A stretch of 64,000 nt of DNA from JAKAWQ01 sp963840545 (GCA_963840545.1 CAWIZE010000001.1:744001-808000), one strand, 5' to 3'; positions 14,398-24,337 are shown, counted from the stretch's first letter. Numbers and translations: made by a program. The notes: generated from the sequence alone by a model not told the origin.

Positions 14398-15113
14398 AAT
14401 TTGCGGATCAGTTCGTTGTTGCCGAGCTCCTCGGCGGAGGCGGCGGCGAATTCGATCCGCCCGTGCACGATGACATAGCCGCGATCGGCGATGCGCACGG
14501 CCTGGGTGAAGTTCTGCTCGGCCATCAGCACGGTGAGGTGATAGCCCTCCTTGAGCTCGCGGATCTTGTCGATCGTCCGCCGGACGAGGATCGGTGCCAG
14601 GCCCACCGAGGGCTCGTCGATCAGCAGCATCTTCGGCGCGGACATCAATGCGCGGGCGAGTGCGAGCATCTGCTGCTCACCCCCGCTCAAGCTGCCGGCG
14701 AGCTGGTCGCGGCGTTCGCGGAGCCGGGGAAAGGTCTCGAAGCAGAAATCGAGATTGCGGGCGATCCCGGCCCGCGCGGCACGGCGGAAGGCGCCGAGCA
14801 TCAGGTTCTCGCCGACCGAGAGCCTGGGGAAGAGGCGGCGGCCCTCGGGGACGAAGGCGATGCCGAGATCGACGATCGCCTCGGTGGCGAGGCCCGCGAG
14901 CTCGTGCCGCGCCCCGTCGATCTCGGCGATGATGCGTCCCGCGCTCGGGGCCACCATGCCCATCACGCACTTCATCAGCGTGCTCTTGCCGTTCCCGTTG
15001 GTGCCGAGCAGCGCCACGGTCTGGCCCTCCGGCACGGCGAGCGAGACGTTGTCGAGCACGCGCACCGCGCCGTAGCCGGCCGAAAGACCCTCGATCACGA
15101 GGCTACTCCCCAA
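14382..15113 (-). CDS. livF: Branched-chain amino acid type ABC transporter ATP-binding protein LivF
   Basis: ABC ATPase of 243 residues. The Walker A motif GTNGNGKST spans residues 37-45, the signature reads LSGGEQQM, and Walker B is MLLIDEPSVGLAP; the GLAP after Walker B is typical of LivF. The start is a TTG overlapping the end of livG by 11 bases. It is the last gene of livH-M-G-F and converges on the EamA gene with a 16-base overlap. Confidence 0.92.
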   Translation of the reverse strand: MGSSLVIEGLSAGYGAVRVLDNVSLAVPEGQTVALLGTNGNGKSTLMKCVMGMVAPSAGRIIAEIDGARHELAGLATEAIVDLGIAFVPEGRRLFPRLSVGENLMLGAFRRAARAGIARNLDFCFETFPRLRERRDQLAGSLSGGEQQMLALARALMSAPKMLLIDEPSVGLAPILVRRTIDKIRELKEGYHLTVLMAEQNFTQAVRIADRGYVIVHGRIEFAAASAEELGNNELIRKFYLGL

Positions 15114-15843
15114 GGTACGCCCGCTCCACCTCGGGATCGCGGATCACCTCCGCCGGCGGACCGTCGGCGATCTTGCGCCCCGCGACCAGCACGACGAGGC
15201 GTTCGGAGAACTGCATCACCGCGCGCATGATGTGCTCGATCATGATGACGGCGACGCCGGTGCGGTTGAGCGCGAGGAGCAGCGCCAGGATCTCGTCCAG
15301 CTCGGCATGCGAAAGCCCGGCCATCGATTCGTCGGCGATGAGCAGGCGCGGCTCGCCCGCCATCGCGCGGGCGAGCTCGAGCTTGCGCATCTCGATCTGG
15401 GTGAGCTCGGCGGGCAGGCGCTCGGCCTTGGCGGTGAGGCCGAACGCCGCGAGCAGGGCGTGGGCGCGCGCGCGGATCTCGCCCGGCGGAAGGCGCCGGC
15501 GCGCCGCATATTCGATCGGCACGCGGAGATTGTCCGAAGCCGTCAGGCCGGCGAAAGGGCGCGGGAGCTGGAAGCTGCGGCAGAGGCCGAGGCGGGTGCG
15601 GATGTGCGGGGCTGCGCCGTCGAGGCGCCTGCCGTCGAAGCGGACGCTGCCGAGGTCATGGCGGAGCGTGCCGCAGATGCAGTTGACGAGCGTGCTCTTG
15701 CCCGAGCCGTTCGGCCCGATGAGGCCGAGCCGCTCGCCGGGGGCAACCGCGAGGTCGATCCCCTCGAGGGCGACGAAGCCCCCGAAGCGCTTGCCGAGGC
15801 CGCGCACTTCGAGCAGGGGGACATCAAGGCGTGGGGCGCTCAT
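15103..15843 (-). CDS. livG: Branched-chain amino acid type ABC transporter ATP-binding protein LivG
   Basis: ABC ATPase of 246 residues with Walker A GPNGSGKST and Walker B RLLIADESMAGLS. The signature region reads LTQIEMRKLELARAM, a LivG-style variant of the LSGGQ helix. The ATG (MSAPRLDVPLLEV) overlaps the livM stop by four bases (ATGA). It pairs with LivF to energise the LivH-LivM channel. Confidence 0.92.
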   Translation of the reverse strand: MSAPRLDVPLLEVRGLGKRFGGFVALEGIDLAVAPGERLGLIGPNGSGKSTLVNCICGTLRHDLGSVRFDGRRLDGAAPHIRTRLGLCRSFQLPRPFAGLTASDNLRVPIEYAARRRLPPGEIRARAHALLAAFGLTAKAERLPAELTQIEMRKLELARAMAGEPRLLIADESMAGLSHAELDEILALLLALNRTGVAVIMIEHIMRAVMQFSERLVVLVAGRKIADGPPAEVIRDPEVERAYLGE

Positions 15844-16829
15844 GCGCGCGAGCGCAAAAGCCGCCGCCGCGGCGCGCCCGCCGCTTTGTGGCGGGCACGG
15901 AAGAGCCCGAGGATGCCGTTCGGCGCGGCGACGACGAAGCCGACCAGCACCAGCCCGACGATCAGCAGATTGAGCGCCGACGAGATGGTCACCGTCGCGA
16001 CCTGCTGGAGCGTGCCGAGCAGCACCGCGCCGATCAGCGGGCCGGGCCAGGCGGCCGTGCCGCCGACCAGCGGCATGGCGACGCCATTGACCGCATAGCC
16101 GAGGCTGAAAGCCGAGGCGGGATCGAGATAGGTGACGTAATAGGGGTAGGGCGCGCCGGCCATGCCCATCAGCGCCCCGGAAAGCGTCGCCGCGAGCAGC
16201 TTCAGGCGCAGCGTCGGGACGCCGGCGGCCTCGGCGGCGACCTCGTCGTCGCGGATCGCGGCGAAGCCGTAGCCGATGCGCGAGCGCTCGATCGCGCGCG
16301 CCACGGAGAGCGCGATCACCGCCAGCCCGAGCATCAGCACGCAGAGATAGCTGACGTAATCCGCCCCGAAGATCGGCCCAAGGATCGGCGCCTGGCGCGG
16401 GCGCATGACATAGGCCCCGCTCGCGCCGCCGACGAAGTCCCAGTTCGCCATCAGCGTCTGCAGCACGACCGCCATCGCCAGCGTCGCGATCGAGAAGAAG
16501 GCGCCGCGCAGCCGGAGCGTGAGAGAACCCATGAGCAGGCCGACGATTCCCGAAACGAGGCCGCCGGCGAGCATGAAGAGCGGCAGCGGCAGCGGGGCGA
16601 GCTTGCCCAGCGCCACCGTGCAATAGGCGCCGAGCGCGAAGAACCCGGCGGTGCCGAAATTCACGTAGCCCATATAGCCGCCGAGGATGTTCCAGGCGGT
16701 GGCGAGCACGACATATTGCAGCACGACGTAGCCGGCGAAGAAGACATAGCCGTTGCCGATCGCGAGGGCCGCGGCGAAGAGCAGGGCGGCGGCAAGTGCT
16801 GCGAGGGCGGCGAAGAGCGGCGTTGCCAC
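15840..16829 (-). CDS. livM: Branched-chain amino acid type ABC transporter permease LivM
   Basis: Membrane permease of 329 residues with roughly ten hydrophobic segments. Family hallmarks are ATAWNILGGYMGYVNFGTAGFF near the N-terminus and the IRDDEVAAEAAGV cytoplasmic loop that contacts the ATPase. It begins three bases after the livH stop and overlaps livG by four bases. The C-terminus ends in a basic tail. Confidence 0.93.
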   Translation of the reverse strand: MATPLFAALAALAAALLFAAALAIGNGYVFFAGYVVLQYVVLATAWNILGGYMGYVNFGTAGFFALGAYCTVALGKLAPLPLPLFMLAGGLVSGIVGLLMGSLTLRLRGAFFSIATLAMAVVLQTLMANWDFVGGASGAYVMRPRQAPILGPIFGADYVSYLCVLMLGLAVIALSVARAIERSRIGYGFAAIRDDEVAAEAAGVPTLRLKLLAATLSGALMGMAGAPYPYYVTYLDPASAFSLGYAVNGVAMPLVGGTAAWPGPLIGAVLLGTLQQVATVTISSALNLLIVGLVLVGFVVAAPNGILGLFRARHKAAGAPRRRLLRSRA

Positions 16830-16832
16830 GGA

Positions 16833-17708
16833 TCAGCGCCCGAGCAGCCCGGTCGGGCGCCAGGCGAGGGCCACGAGGAGAAAGCCGAAAGAGACCGCCG
16901 GCGCCCAGGACGGGCCGTAGAAGGTCGCGGTGAGGCTTTCCATGATGCCGATCAGCATCGCCGCGATCACCGTGCCGGCAAAGCTGCCGAGGCCGCCGAG
17001 CACGCAGATCGCGAAGACCCGGCCGATATAGTCGCGTCCGACCGACGGCTCGACCGGCTGGATGACGATGAGGAACGCCCCGGCGACCGAGGCGGTGGCG
17101 ATCGAGCAGGCGAAGGCGATGCGCTTGATGCGGACCGGGTCCGCCCCCATCAGCCTGAGCGCCACGGAATCCTGGGCGACGGCGAGGATGGCGCGGCCGA
17201 CGAAGCTGCGCGAGAGGAAGAGCTGAAGCCCCCCGATCAGCGCCAGCCCGACGAGGCAGGGAACCAGCAGCCGGAGCGGCAGCTCGATCCCGCCGAGATG
17301 AAGGCTCGGCCCGACATAGATGGCCTCCGCCGAGCGGTAATCGACGCCGAAGGCGAGGATGAGCAGGACCTCGGTGATGAAGAGGATGCCGAAGAAGAAG
17401 GCGAGCCCGCGCATCGACTGCTCGCCGCGGCGCTCGAACGAGACATGGTAGATCTGATAGATCCCGGCCCCCAGCGCGTAGAAGAGCGGCACAAGCAGCA
17501 GGCCCGAAAGGATGGGGTCGAGCCCGAGCCAGACGCCGAGCAGCCAGGCGCCGTAGGAGCCGAGCACGATGAAGACCGGATGGGCGATGTTGACGATGTC
17601 GAGCATGCCGAAGGAGATCGCGACGCCGATCGAGACCGCGGCGTAGAACCCGCCGAGCAGCAGGCCAGAAACGATCGCGTTGCCGAGCAGGCCTAAGGAG
17701 AAATCCAC
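16833..17708 (-). CDS. livH: Branched-chain amino acid type ABC transporter permease LivH
   Basis: Permease of 291 residues starting at GTG (MDFSLGLLGNAIVSGLLLGG). It has the LivH motifs ISFGMLDIVNIAHPVFIVLGSYGA and the loop VALRLMGADPVRIKRIAF. First gene of livHMGF; the 190 bases between it and the upstream dppF-like gene should hold the promoter. The operon lacks its own binding protein; the nearest candidate is at 10687-11973. Confidence 0.93.
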   Translation of the reverse strand: MDFSLGLLGNAIVSGLLLGGFYAAVSIGVAISFGMLDIVNIAHPVFIVLGSYGAWLLGVWLGLDPILSGLLLVPLFYALGAGIYQIYHVSFERRGEQSMRGLAFFFGILFITEVLLILAFGVDYRSAEAIYVGPSLHLGGIELPLRLLVPCLVGLALIGGLQLFLSRSFVGRAILAVAQDSVALRLMGADPVRIKRIAFACSIATASVAGAFLIVIQPVEPSVGRDYIGRVFAICVLGGLGSFAGTVIAAMLIGIMESLTATFYGPSWAPAVSFGFLLVALAWRPTGLLGR

Positions 17709-17898
17709 GGCGCGGCTAGATCGCCATGGCCGCGGAAGCTTCCGACGGACGCGCGGAGCGCTGCCTGGGCATTGTCCATCCCCCCATCGCGGCCGCTCGA
17801 CGGGCCGGTTCTCCGCCACGATCGGGCATGCGGTGCGTCGGGGCAAGGGCTTTGGCCGAATGCGCCCATGCGCCTTTCGCGGAGGGTGGGGAAAAGCC

Positions 17899-18855
17899 TC
17901 AGAACAGGTGGCAGGAGACCCGATGCGCGGGCGCCGAGGCGGCGACGGCGCGCTCCTCGGGGACCTCGCTCGCGCAGCGCGGCATCGCCTTCGGGCAGCG
18001 GGGATGGAACGGGCATCCGGGCGGCGGGTGCTCGGGGTCGGGAACATCGCCTGTCGGCACGATCCGGCCCCCCTGCCGCCCGGGGCCGGACTGCGGAATG
18101 GCCGCGATCAGCGCCTGCGTATAGGGATGGCTCGGCCGCGCATAGATCGCCTCGACCGGCCCGCTCTCGACCACCCGGCCGAGATACATCACCAGCACCC
18201 AGTCGCTGATATGCTCGACCACGGCGAGGTCGTGCGAGATGAAAAGATAGGAAAGGCCGAGCCGCTCGCGCAAGCCGACGAGCAGGTTGAGGATCTGCGA
18301 CTGGATCGAGACGTCGAGCGCCGAGACCGGCTCGTCGGCGACGATCAGCTTGGGCGAAAGCGCGATCGCCCGCGCGATGCCGATGCGCTGGCGCTGGCCG
18401 CCGGAGAACTCGTGCGGATATTTTCCCGCCGCCCCGGCATCGAGCCCGACGAGCCGGAGCAGCTCCGCCACCCGCGCCCGCCGGTCGGCGCGCATGCCAA
18501 TCCGGTGGATCTCGAATGGCTCGGCGAGGATCGCGCCCACGCTCTGCCGCGGATCGAGCGAGGCATAGGGATCCTGAAAGACGATCTGCATGTGGCGGCG
18601 GAGTGCGGCGAGGCGCCGCCCGCTCAGCGCCCGCACATCCGCTCCCTCGAAGATGATCTCCCCGGCGGTCGGCTCGACGAGCCGGAGGATCGAGCGCGCC
18701 AGCGTCGATTTTCCGCACCCCAATTCGCCGACGATCCCGAGCGAGGCGCCCGCGCCGAGCGTGAACGAGACGCCATCGACCGCGCGCACGGTGCCGGCGC
18801 CGTCGCGTGCGGGAAAATGCGTCCGGAGCGCGCGCACCTCGAGCAGCGTCTTCAC
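17899..18855 (-). CDS. Peptide-type ABC transporter ATP-binding protein, DppF/OppF-like (operon 1)
   Basis: ABC ATPase of 318 residues with Walker A GELGCGKST, signature FSGGQRQRIGIARA, and the C-terminal oligopeptide-transporter domain with the CPFHPRCPKAMPRC cysteine motif. It starts with GTG overlapping the TGA of the dppD-like gene (GTGA). It is the last gene of an operon containing two permeases, a binding protein and an acetamidase/formamidase, so the imported substrate may be an amide or amidated peptide (inference). Confidence 0.93.
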   Translation of the reverse strand: MKTLLEVRALRTHFPARDGAGTVRAVDGVSFTLGAGASLGIVGELGCGKSTLARSILRLVEPTAGEIIFEGADVRALSGRRLAALRRHMQIVFQDPYASLDPRQSVGAILAEPFEIHRIGMRADRRARVAELLRLVGLDAGAAGKYPHEFSGGQRQRIGIARAIALSPKLIVADEPVSALDVSIQSQILNLLVGLRERLGLSYLFISHDLAVVEHISDWVLVMYLGRVVESGPVEAIYARPSHPYTQALIAAIPQSGPGRQGGRIVPTGDVPDPEHPPPGCPFHPRCPKAMPRCASEVPEERAVAASAPAHRVSCHLF

Positions 18856-19868
18856 GGCACCGGGTTCCAGCAGGCCGCCTTGTGCCCAAGGTCCGCGTCG
18901 GCGACGCCCGGCTTGAGCGGCGGCGGCTCGAGCGGCGGCGGCTCGACGGCGCAGCGGGCAAGCGCGCGCCGGCAGCGCCCGGCGAAGCCGCATCCGGGCC
19001 CGCGCTTTCCCGGCGGCGGAACCATCCCCGGGATCGTCGGCAGCTCCTTGACGCGCACACCGAGCTTCGGCGCGGACTCCATCAGCCCGACCGTGTAGGG
19101 ATGGCGCGGCCCGGCGAAGAGCGCGGCGGACGTCGCCTGCTCGACGATGCGCCCGGCATACATCACCGCGACCAGGTCGCAGACCTCGGCCACCACGCCG
19201 AGATCATGCGTGATGAGCAGGACGGACATCCCGAGCTCCGCGCGCAGCCGGGCGATCAGGTCGAGGATCTGCGCCTGGATGGTGACGTCGAGCGCCGTGG
19301 TCGGCTCGTCGGCGATCAGGAGGTCGGGATCGCAGGCGAGCGCGATCGCCATCATCACCCGCTGGCGGAGGCCGCCGGAGAGCTCGTGCGGATATTGCTT
19401 GAGCCGCCGCGCGGCCGGCCCGACGCCGACCCGCTCGAGCAGCGCGGCGGCGCGGCTCCGTGCCGCCGCGCCGCGCGCCTTGCCGTGCAGCGCCAGCGCC
19501 TCGGCGATCTGGAACCCCACGGTGAAGGCGGGGTTGAGGCTCGTCATCGGCTCCTGGAAGATCATGCCGATGCGATCGCCGCGCACCGCCCGCATCGCGC
19601 GCGCCGAAAGCCCGAGCAGGTTCTCCCCGCGAAAGAGAATGCGGCCGCGATCGACCCGGCTCGGCGGCGCCGGCAAGAGGCGCATCACCGACATCGCGGT
19701 GACGCTCTTGCCGCTGCCCGACTCGCCCACCAGGCCGACCGCCTGGCCGGGGAGGATGGCGAGATTGACGCCCTCGAGAACGCTGACGCGCCCGTCCGCG
19801 GTTCCGAACGAGACGGCCAGGTCCTCGATCGCCAGCAGCGGAGACGGCGCGCCGTCCGGCAGGGTCAC
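18852..19868 (-). CDS. Peptide-type ABC transporter ATP-binding protein, DppD/OppD-like (operon 1)
   Basis: ABC ATPase of 338 residues, starting at a GTG that overlaps the amidase stop by four bases. Walker A is GESGSGKSV, the signature LSGGLRQRVMMAIALA and Walker B DLLIADEPTTALD; the C-terminal domain has the expected cysteine cluster (GCGFAGRCRRALARC). It pairs with the next gene to form the ATPase heterodimer. Confidence 0.93.
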   Translation of the reverse strand: MTLPDGAPSPLLAIEDLAVSFGTADGRVSVLEGVNLAILPGQAVGLVGESGSGKSVTAMSVMRLLPAPPSRVDRGRILFRGENLLGLSARAMRAVRGDRIGMIFQEPMTSLNPAFTVGFQIAEALALHGKARGAAARSRAAALLERVGVGPAARRLKQYPHELSGGLRQRVMMAIALACDPDLLIADEPTTALDVTIQAQILDLIARLRAELGMSVLLITHDLGVVAEVCDLVAVMYAGRIVEQATSAALFAGPRHPYTVGLMESAPKLGVRVKELPTIPGMVPPPGKRGPGCGFAGRCRRALARCAVEPPPLEPPPLKPGVADADLGHKAACWNPVP

Positions 19869-20828
19869 TCCAGCACGATGCGCGGGAAGTAGAGCGAGAC
19901 CACCCAGTTCGGCCGGTCGACGATCTCGCTGATGCGCAGATCCGCGCACACGCTCGCGAGCATATAGGCGTCCGCAGGCTGGAGCCCGCACTCGCGCCCG
20001 AGCTTCTCGATCATCGCGCTGACCGCGGCGCGCGCGCCCTCCATCAGATCGGGACCGATGCCGGTCGTCACGAAATACCCCTTGGCATCGAGATGCCGCG
20101 CCACCGGCCCCTTCGTCTCGAATTCGGGGAAGGCGCGGTGCGCGCCCTTGATGAGGTCGAAGCGGAGCGCGATCCGCATCGGGCTTTCGATGGCGGTGCC
20201 GCACACCTCGCCATCGCCTTGTGCCGCGTGCGTGTCGCCCACCGAGAAGAGCGCGCCCGCGACCTCCACCGGCAGATAGAGCGTGGTGCCGGCAGCAAGA
20301 TCGCGGATATCGAGATTGCCGCCGACCCGCCGCGGCGGGACCACGCTCAGCAGGCCGGGCTCCGCCGGCGCGAGCCCGATCGTGCCGGCGAAGGGCTTCA
20401 GCGGCACTTTTCCCACCGGGCCGAAACACGGCCGGCGCCATGCTCGCCACATCATACTTCCAGAGATGCAGCGCCGGCTCGGGAAACTGATCGGCGAGCA
20501 GGCCGAAGCCCGGGATCAGCGCCGTCCAGCCCCAGCCCGAGGGCGCGAAGGAGAGGATCTCCACCTTCAGGAGATCCCCCGGTGCCGCGCCATCGACGAA
20601 CACCGGGCCGGTGACCGGGTTCACCTTGCCGAAATCGAGCCCGGCCACGTCGGCAACGGTGGAGGCGGGCGAGAGCTGCCCGCCGGAGGCGTCCACCGTC
20701 GCGAACTCCACGCTCTCGCCGGGTGCCACGGTGAGCGCCGGCGCGAGCGCGTTGTTCCAGCCGAAATGCGCGTGCGCGCCATGGATCGTGTGCGGCGCGC
20801 GCGCGCCCGTATGCGTATGCTCAGGCAT
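19865..20828 (-). pseudogene. Acetamidase/formamidase family protein, frameshifted
   Basis: FmdA/AmdA-type amidase of about 320 residues, hydrolysing short-chain amides to acid and ammonia. The N-terminal part (from MPEHTHTGARAPHTIHGAH to KYDVASMAPAVF) and the C-terminal part (from GPVGKVPLKPFAGTIGLAP) are in different frames. Removing one A from the AAA run at 20424-20426 restores a continuous family-like protein, so there is a single extra base. Everything else looks intact, which argues for a recent mutation or a sequencing error. The start overlaps the binding-protein stop by eight bases and the stop overlaps the dppD-like GTG, so it is integral to the transporter operon. Confidence 0.85.
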
Positions 20829-22493
20829 TGCTCTTGTAGATCATGTTGTAGTTGACGGGGATGTTGATCGGATCGACGAAGATGTCCGCCGACGCCGCCT
20901 TCACGCTCGGCTGGTGCACGGTGTAGCGCTTCTCGTTGAAGACCGGCACCCAGGGCGCGTCCTGCATGACATCGGTAAAAATCTTGCTCCACAGGGCGAT
21001 CCGCTGCGCGGCCTCGGACGGCTTGACGAGTGCGTCCGCCGCCTTCGCCCGGCTCTCGATCGCCTGGTTGCAGTACCAGGACCAGTTCCATCCGCCCTTC
21101 ACGGCCCCGCCGCAGCCGAGGATCGGGTAATAGAAGTCGGACGGGTCGGGGAAGTCGTCGATCCATCCCATGCCGCCGGACCAGACCATCGCCGCCTCAC
21201 CCTCGGTCCCGCCGGCATCGATGACGGTCGCCTGCGCGAGGCTCCGCACCTCTGCCGTAATGCCGACATTGGCGAGGTCCTGCTGGATCGCCTGGGCGAT
21301 GCGCGGATTGGGATCGACGTTCATGCAGTAGAGCGCGGTCGAGAACCCGCTGCCGACGCCGGCTTCGGCCAGCAGCTTCTTCGCCCCGGTCGGATCGAAC
21401 GGATAGCCCTTGTAGGTCGGGTCATAGCCCGGCATGGACGGCGGCAGCGGCTGGTTCGCCACCACCGCGCGGTTGTTGATGATGCGGACGATCCGTTCCT
21501 TGTCGATCGCCATGTTGATCGCGCGGCGCACGCGCACGTCGTCGAGCGGCTTGACCCCCGGTTGAGCGTGATGTAGCTCGTCTCGAGCTGGGTGCCCTCG
21601 ACCACGTCCTTCCGCCAGCGCGGGTTGTTCATCACGCTCACGAACTGCGCGGGCGGGATGCTGTCGCCGAGGATGTCGACCTCGCCGCGCTGGAAGCGGA
21701 GCAGCGCCACCGTCGGGTCCTGGCCGAGCTGGAAGGTGAGGCCGTCGAGCATCGGCTGGCCGGGGGTGAAATAATCCGCGTTGCGCAGGAAGACGATGTG
21801 CTGCCTGAGCACCCATTCCTTGAGGGTGAAGGCGCCGGTGCCCACCGGGTGCTTGCCGAAATCCTTGCCGTACTGATCGACCGCCTCCTTCGGCACGGCG
21901 AAGGCGAAGTTGAGCGCAAGCTTCTGCAGGATGGCGGCATCGAGATCGGCGAGCCGGACCTCGACGGTCATCGGATCGAGCGCGCGCACCCCCGTGAGCG
22001 GACCCTTGCCGGCGGAGGCCTTGTCGTAGCCTTCGATCGCGCTGAAGAAGGTCTGGCCCGGGCTCTGGGTCGCGGGATCGATCGTGCGCGCAAGGGAGTA
22101 GCGGACATCCTCCGCCGTGAGCACGCGCCCGTTGTGGAACTTCACGCCGGAGCGGAGCTTGAAGGTATAGACCTTGCCGTCGGCGGAGACGGTGAAGCTC
22201 TCGGCGAGATCGGCGATGAGCTCGGTCGTGCCCGGCTTGTAGCCCATCAGGCCGTTGAAGAGGCTCTTGATCATCGACCAGTTCTGCCAGTCGTACCCGA
22301 TCGCCGGGTCGAGCGTCGCCACGTCCGACTGGAACGTGACCAAAACCTGCCCGCCGCCGGGCGCCGCCGCCGCGCGGGCGACCCCGGTCCCGAACCCGGG
22401 CAGCCGCCCCGCGGCGGCGAGGAAGGAGGCAGACGCGGCGGTGCCGAGCAGGCCCCGGCGGTGAATCGGTCGTTTCGTCGGATCCTTGTTCAT
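20821..22493 (-). pseudogene. Peptide-type ABC substrate-binding protein, frameshifted (operon 1)
   Basis: SBP_bac_5 family binding protein of about 557 residues. The start MNKDPTKRPIHRRGLLGTAA has a twin-arginine-like signal and a good GGGAG site. The N-terminal two thirds end near TSYITLN and the rest (GVKPLDDVRVRRAINMAID onward) continues in another frame. One base is missing in the run at about 21554-21562; adding one C gives LNPGVKPLDD, as expected for the family. It lies between the permease genes and the amidase gene, an unusual order. Confidence 0.85.
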
Positions 22494-22548
22494 GTCTTCG
22501 TCTCCCTTGTTTTGGATCTGCCGTTCCCGTCGTGTCGCTTCGTTGCGC

Positions 22549-23469
22549 TCACCGCACCCGGATGCGCGGGTCGAGCGCGCCGGTGATGATATCCGCCAAA
22601 AGGTTCCCGAGCACGATCGCAATCGCCGCCACGATCGTAACCCCCATGATCACCGGGATGTCCAGCTGCTGGATCGCCTGCCAGGCGAGCTGGCCGATCC
22701 CGGGCCAGCCGAAGACCGCCTCGACGACGACGACGCCCTGCATGAAGTTGCCGATGTCGAGGCCGATCATGGCGATCACCGGCAGCACCGCGTTGCGGCC
22801 CGCGTGCAGCAGCACGACCCGCCACTCCCCCGCCCCCTTCGCCCGCGCGGTGCGGACATAGTCCTGTCGCAGCGCATCGACCATGCTCGATCGGCTCTGC
22901 CGCGCGTACCATCCCCCGCCGCCGATCGCGAGCGTGAGCGCGGGCAGGAAGAGGTTCGCGAGCCCGCCATAGCCGCCGAGCGGGAAGAGATCGAGCAGAT
23001 AGCCGAAGACATAGAGCAGCAGGAGCCCGACGACGAATTGCGGCGCGCTGACGCCGACGAAGCTCAGCACCATCGTCGCCTTGTCGGCGCGCGTGCCGCG
23101 CCGCGACGCGCTGAACGCACCGGCAGGCAGGCCGAGCAGCAGCTCGAGGAAGATCGCCCCAACCATGAGTTGCAGCGTCGCCGGAAGCCGGCTCGCGACC
23201 ACCGTGCTCACATCGATCCGCTGCACATAGGAACGGCCGAGATCGCCGCGCGCGAGGTGGCCGAGATAGCGAAGATACTGCACCGGCAGCGGCTGATCGA
23301 GCCCGAGCTGATGGCGGATCGACGCCACGGTCTCCGCCGAGGCGCTGCGCCCGGCGATCATGCGCGCGGGATCGGCGGGCACCGCGAAGGAGATCAGGAA
23401 GGTGACCAGCGTGACGCCGAGGACGACCAGCACCGACTGCGCGAGGCGACGGGCGAGGAACCGCAGCAT
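22549..23469 (-). CDS. Peptide-type ABC transporter permease, DppB-like (operon 1)
   Basis: Inner-membrane permease of 306 residues from the ATG giving MLRFLARRLAQSVLVVLGV. It has six hydrophobic segments and the motif DYVRTARAKGAGEWRVVLLHA, the EAA-type loop that contacts the ATPase, and ends in GALDPRIRVR as DppB proteins do. It begins 16 bases after the DppC-like gene. Confidence 0.93.
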   Translation of the reverse strand: MLRFLARRLAQSVLVVLGVTLVTFLISFAVPADPARMIAGRSASAETVASIRHQLGLDQPLPVQYLRYLGHLARGDLGRSYVQRIDVSTVVASRLPATLQLMVGAIFLELLLGLPAGAFSASRRGTRADKATMVLSFVGVSAPQFVVGLLLLYVFGYLLDLFPLGGYGGLANLFLPALTLAIGGGGWYARQSRSSMVDALRQDYVRTARAKGAGEWRVVLLHAGRNAVLPVIAMIGLDIGNFMQGVVVVEAVFGWPGIGQLAWQAIQQLDIPVIMGVTIVAAIAIVLGNLLADIITGALDPRIRVR

Positions 23470-23485
23470 CAGAAAAACCGCAGCA

Positions 23486-24337
23486 TCACATGATCCCGCG
23501 CTGCGTCGGGTCGAGCGCGTCGCGCAAGCTGTCGCCCACCAGGTTGAAGGAGAGCGCAAGCAGGATGATCGCGAGCCCGGGAAAGATGACGAGCCAGGGC
23601 GCGACCATGAAATAGGACTGGCTCTGGAAGATGATCCCGCCCCACGAGGGCGTCGGCGGCTGCACGCCGACGCCGAGGAAGGAAAGCGTGGCCTCGAGCA
23701 GCACCGTCGAGGAGATCCCGAGCGTACCCCACACCAGGATCGTCGGCACCAGATGCGGCAGCACGTGCCGCGCCAGGATGCGCCATCGCGTGGCGCCGAG
23801 CGCGCGCACCGCCTCGACGAACTCGCGTGCCGCCAGCGCCCGCGTCTCGGTGTAGATCACCCGCGCGATCTGCACCCAGTTCACCAGCGCGATCACCAGC
23901 GCGACGATCCAGAGGCTCGGACGGAGGATCGCGGCGAGCGCGATCGCGAGCAGCAAAGCGGGAAACGCCATCATCAGATCGGTGAACCGCATGATCACCG
24001 TGCCGGCCCAGCCGCCGAGGAACCCCGCCGTCGCGCCAAGCGTGGTGCCGATCACCACGGCGGCGAGATTGGCCGCAAGCCCGATGATCATCGAGGCGCG
24101 CGCGCCCCAGATCAGCCGCGAAAGGAGATCCCGCCCGAGCAGATCGGTGCCGAACCAATAGACCGCGCCGGGAGGCCGCGGCGCGCCCTCCAGGGTGAGC
24201 CCGTTGGTGAACTGGTGGTCGGGATTGAACGGTGCAACGAAGGGCGCGAACAGCGCGGCGATTGCGACGACGGCAATGACGGCGAGCCCGAACAGTGCCG
24301 CCTTGTCCTGGCGGATCCTCGACCATGCCGACGCCAT
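23486..24337 (-). CDS. Peptide-type ABC transporter permease, DppC-like (operon 1)
   Basis: Permease with the OppC-type N-terminus (SRIRQDKAALFGLAVIAVVAI), the WFGTDLLGRDLLSRLIWGAR motif and the C-terminal SFNLVGDSLRDALDP. I place the start at the ATG giving MASAWSRIRQDK (283 residues). An in-frame ATG at 24451 would add 38 residues reading into a 13-bp tandem repeat, which I consider less likely. It is the first gene of operon 1, and the promoter must lie in or beyond the repeat array. Confidence 0.85.
   Translation of the reverse strand: MASAWSRIRQDKAALFGLAVIAVVAIAALFAPFVAPFNPDHQFTNGLTLEGAPRPPGAVYWFGTDLLGRDLLSRLIWGARASMIIGLAANLAAVVIGTTLGATAGFLGGWAGTVIMRFTDLMMAFPALLLAIALAAILRPSLWIVALVIALVNWVQIARVIYTETRALAAREFVEAVRALGATRWRILARHVLPHLVPTILVWGTLGISSTVLLEATLSFLGVGVQPPTPSWGGIIFQSQSYFMVAPWLVIFPGLAIILLALSFNLVGDSLRDALDPTQRGIM

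Noticed and set aside
15831..17696. Long open frame opposite livM/livH (about 621 codons)
   Set aside because: Glu/Arg/Ala-rich shadow of membrane-protein codons; no start signal and no family.
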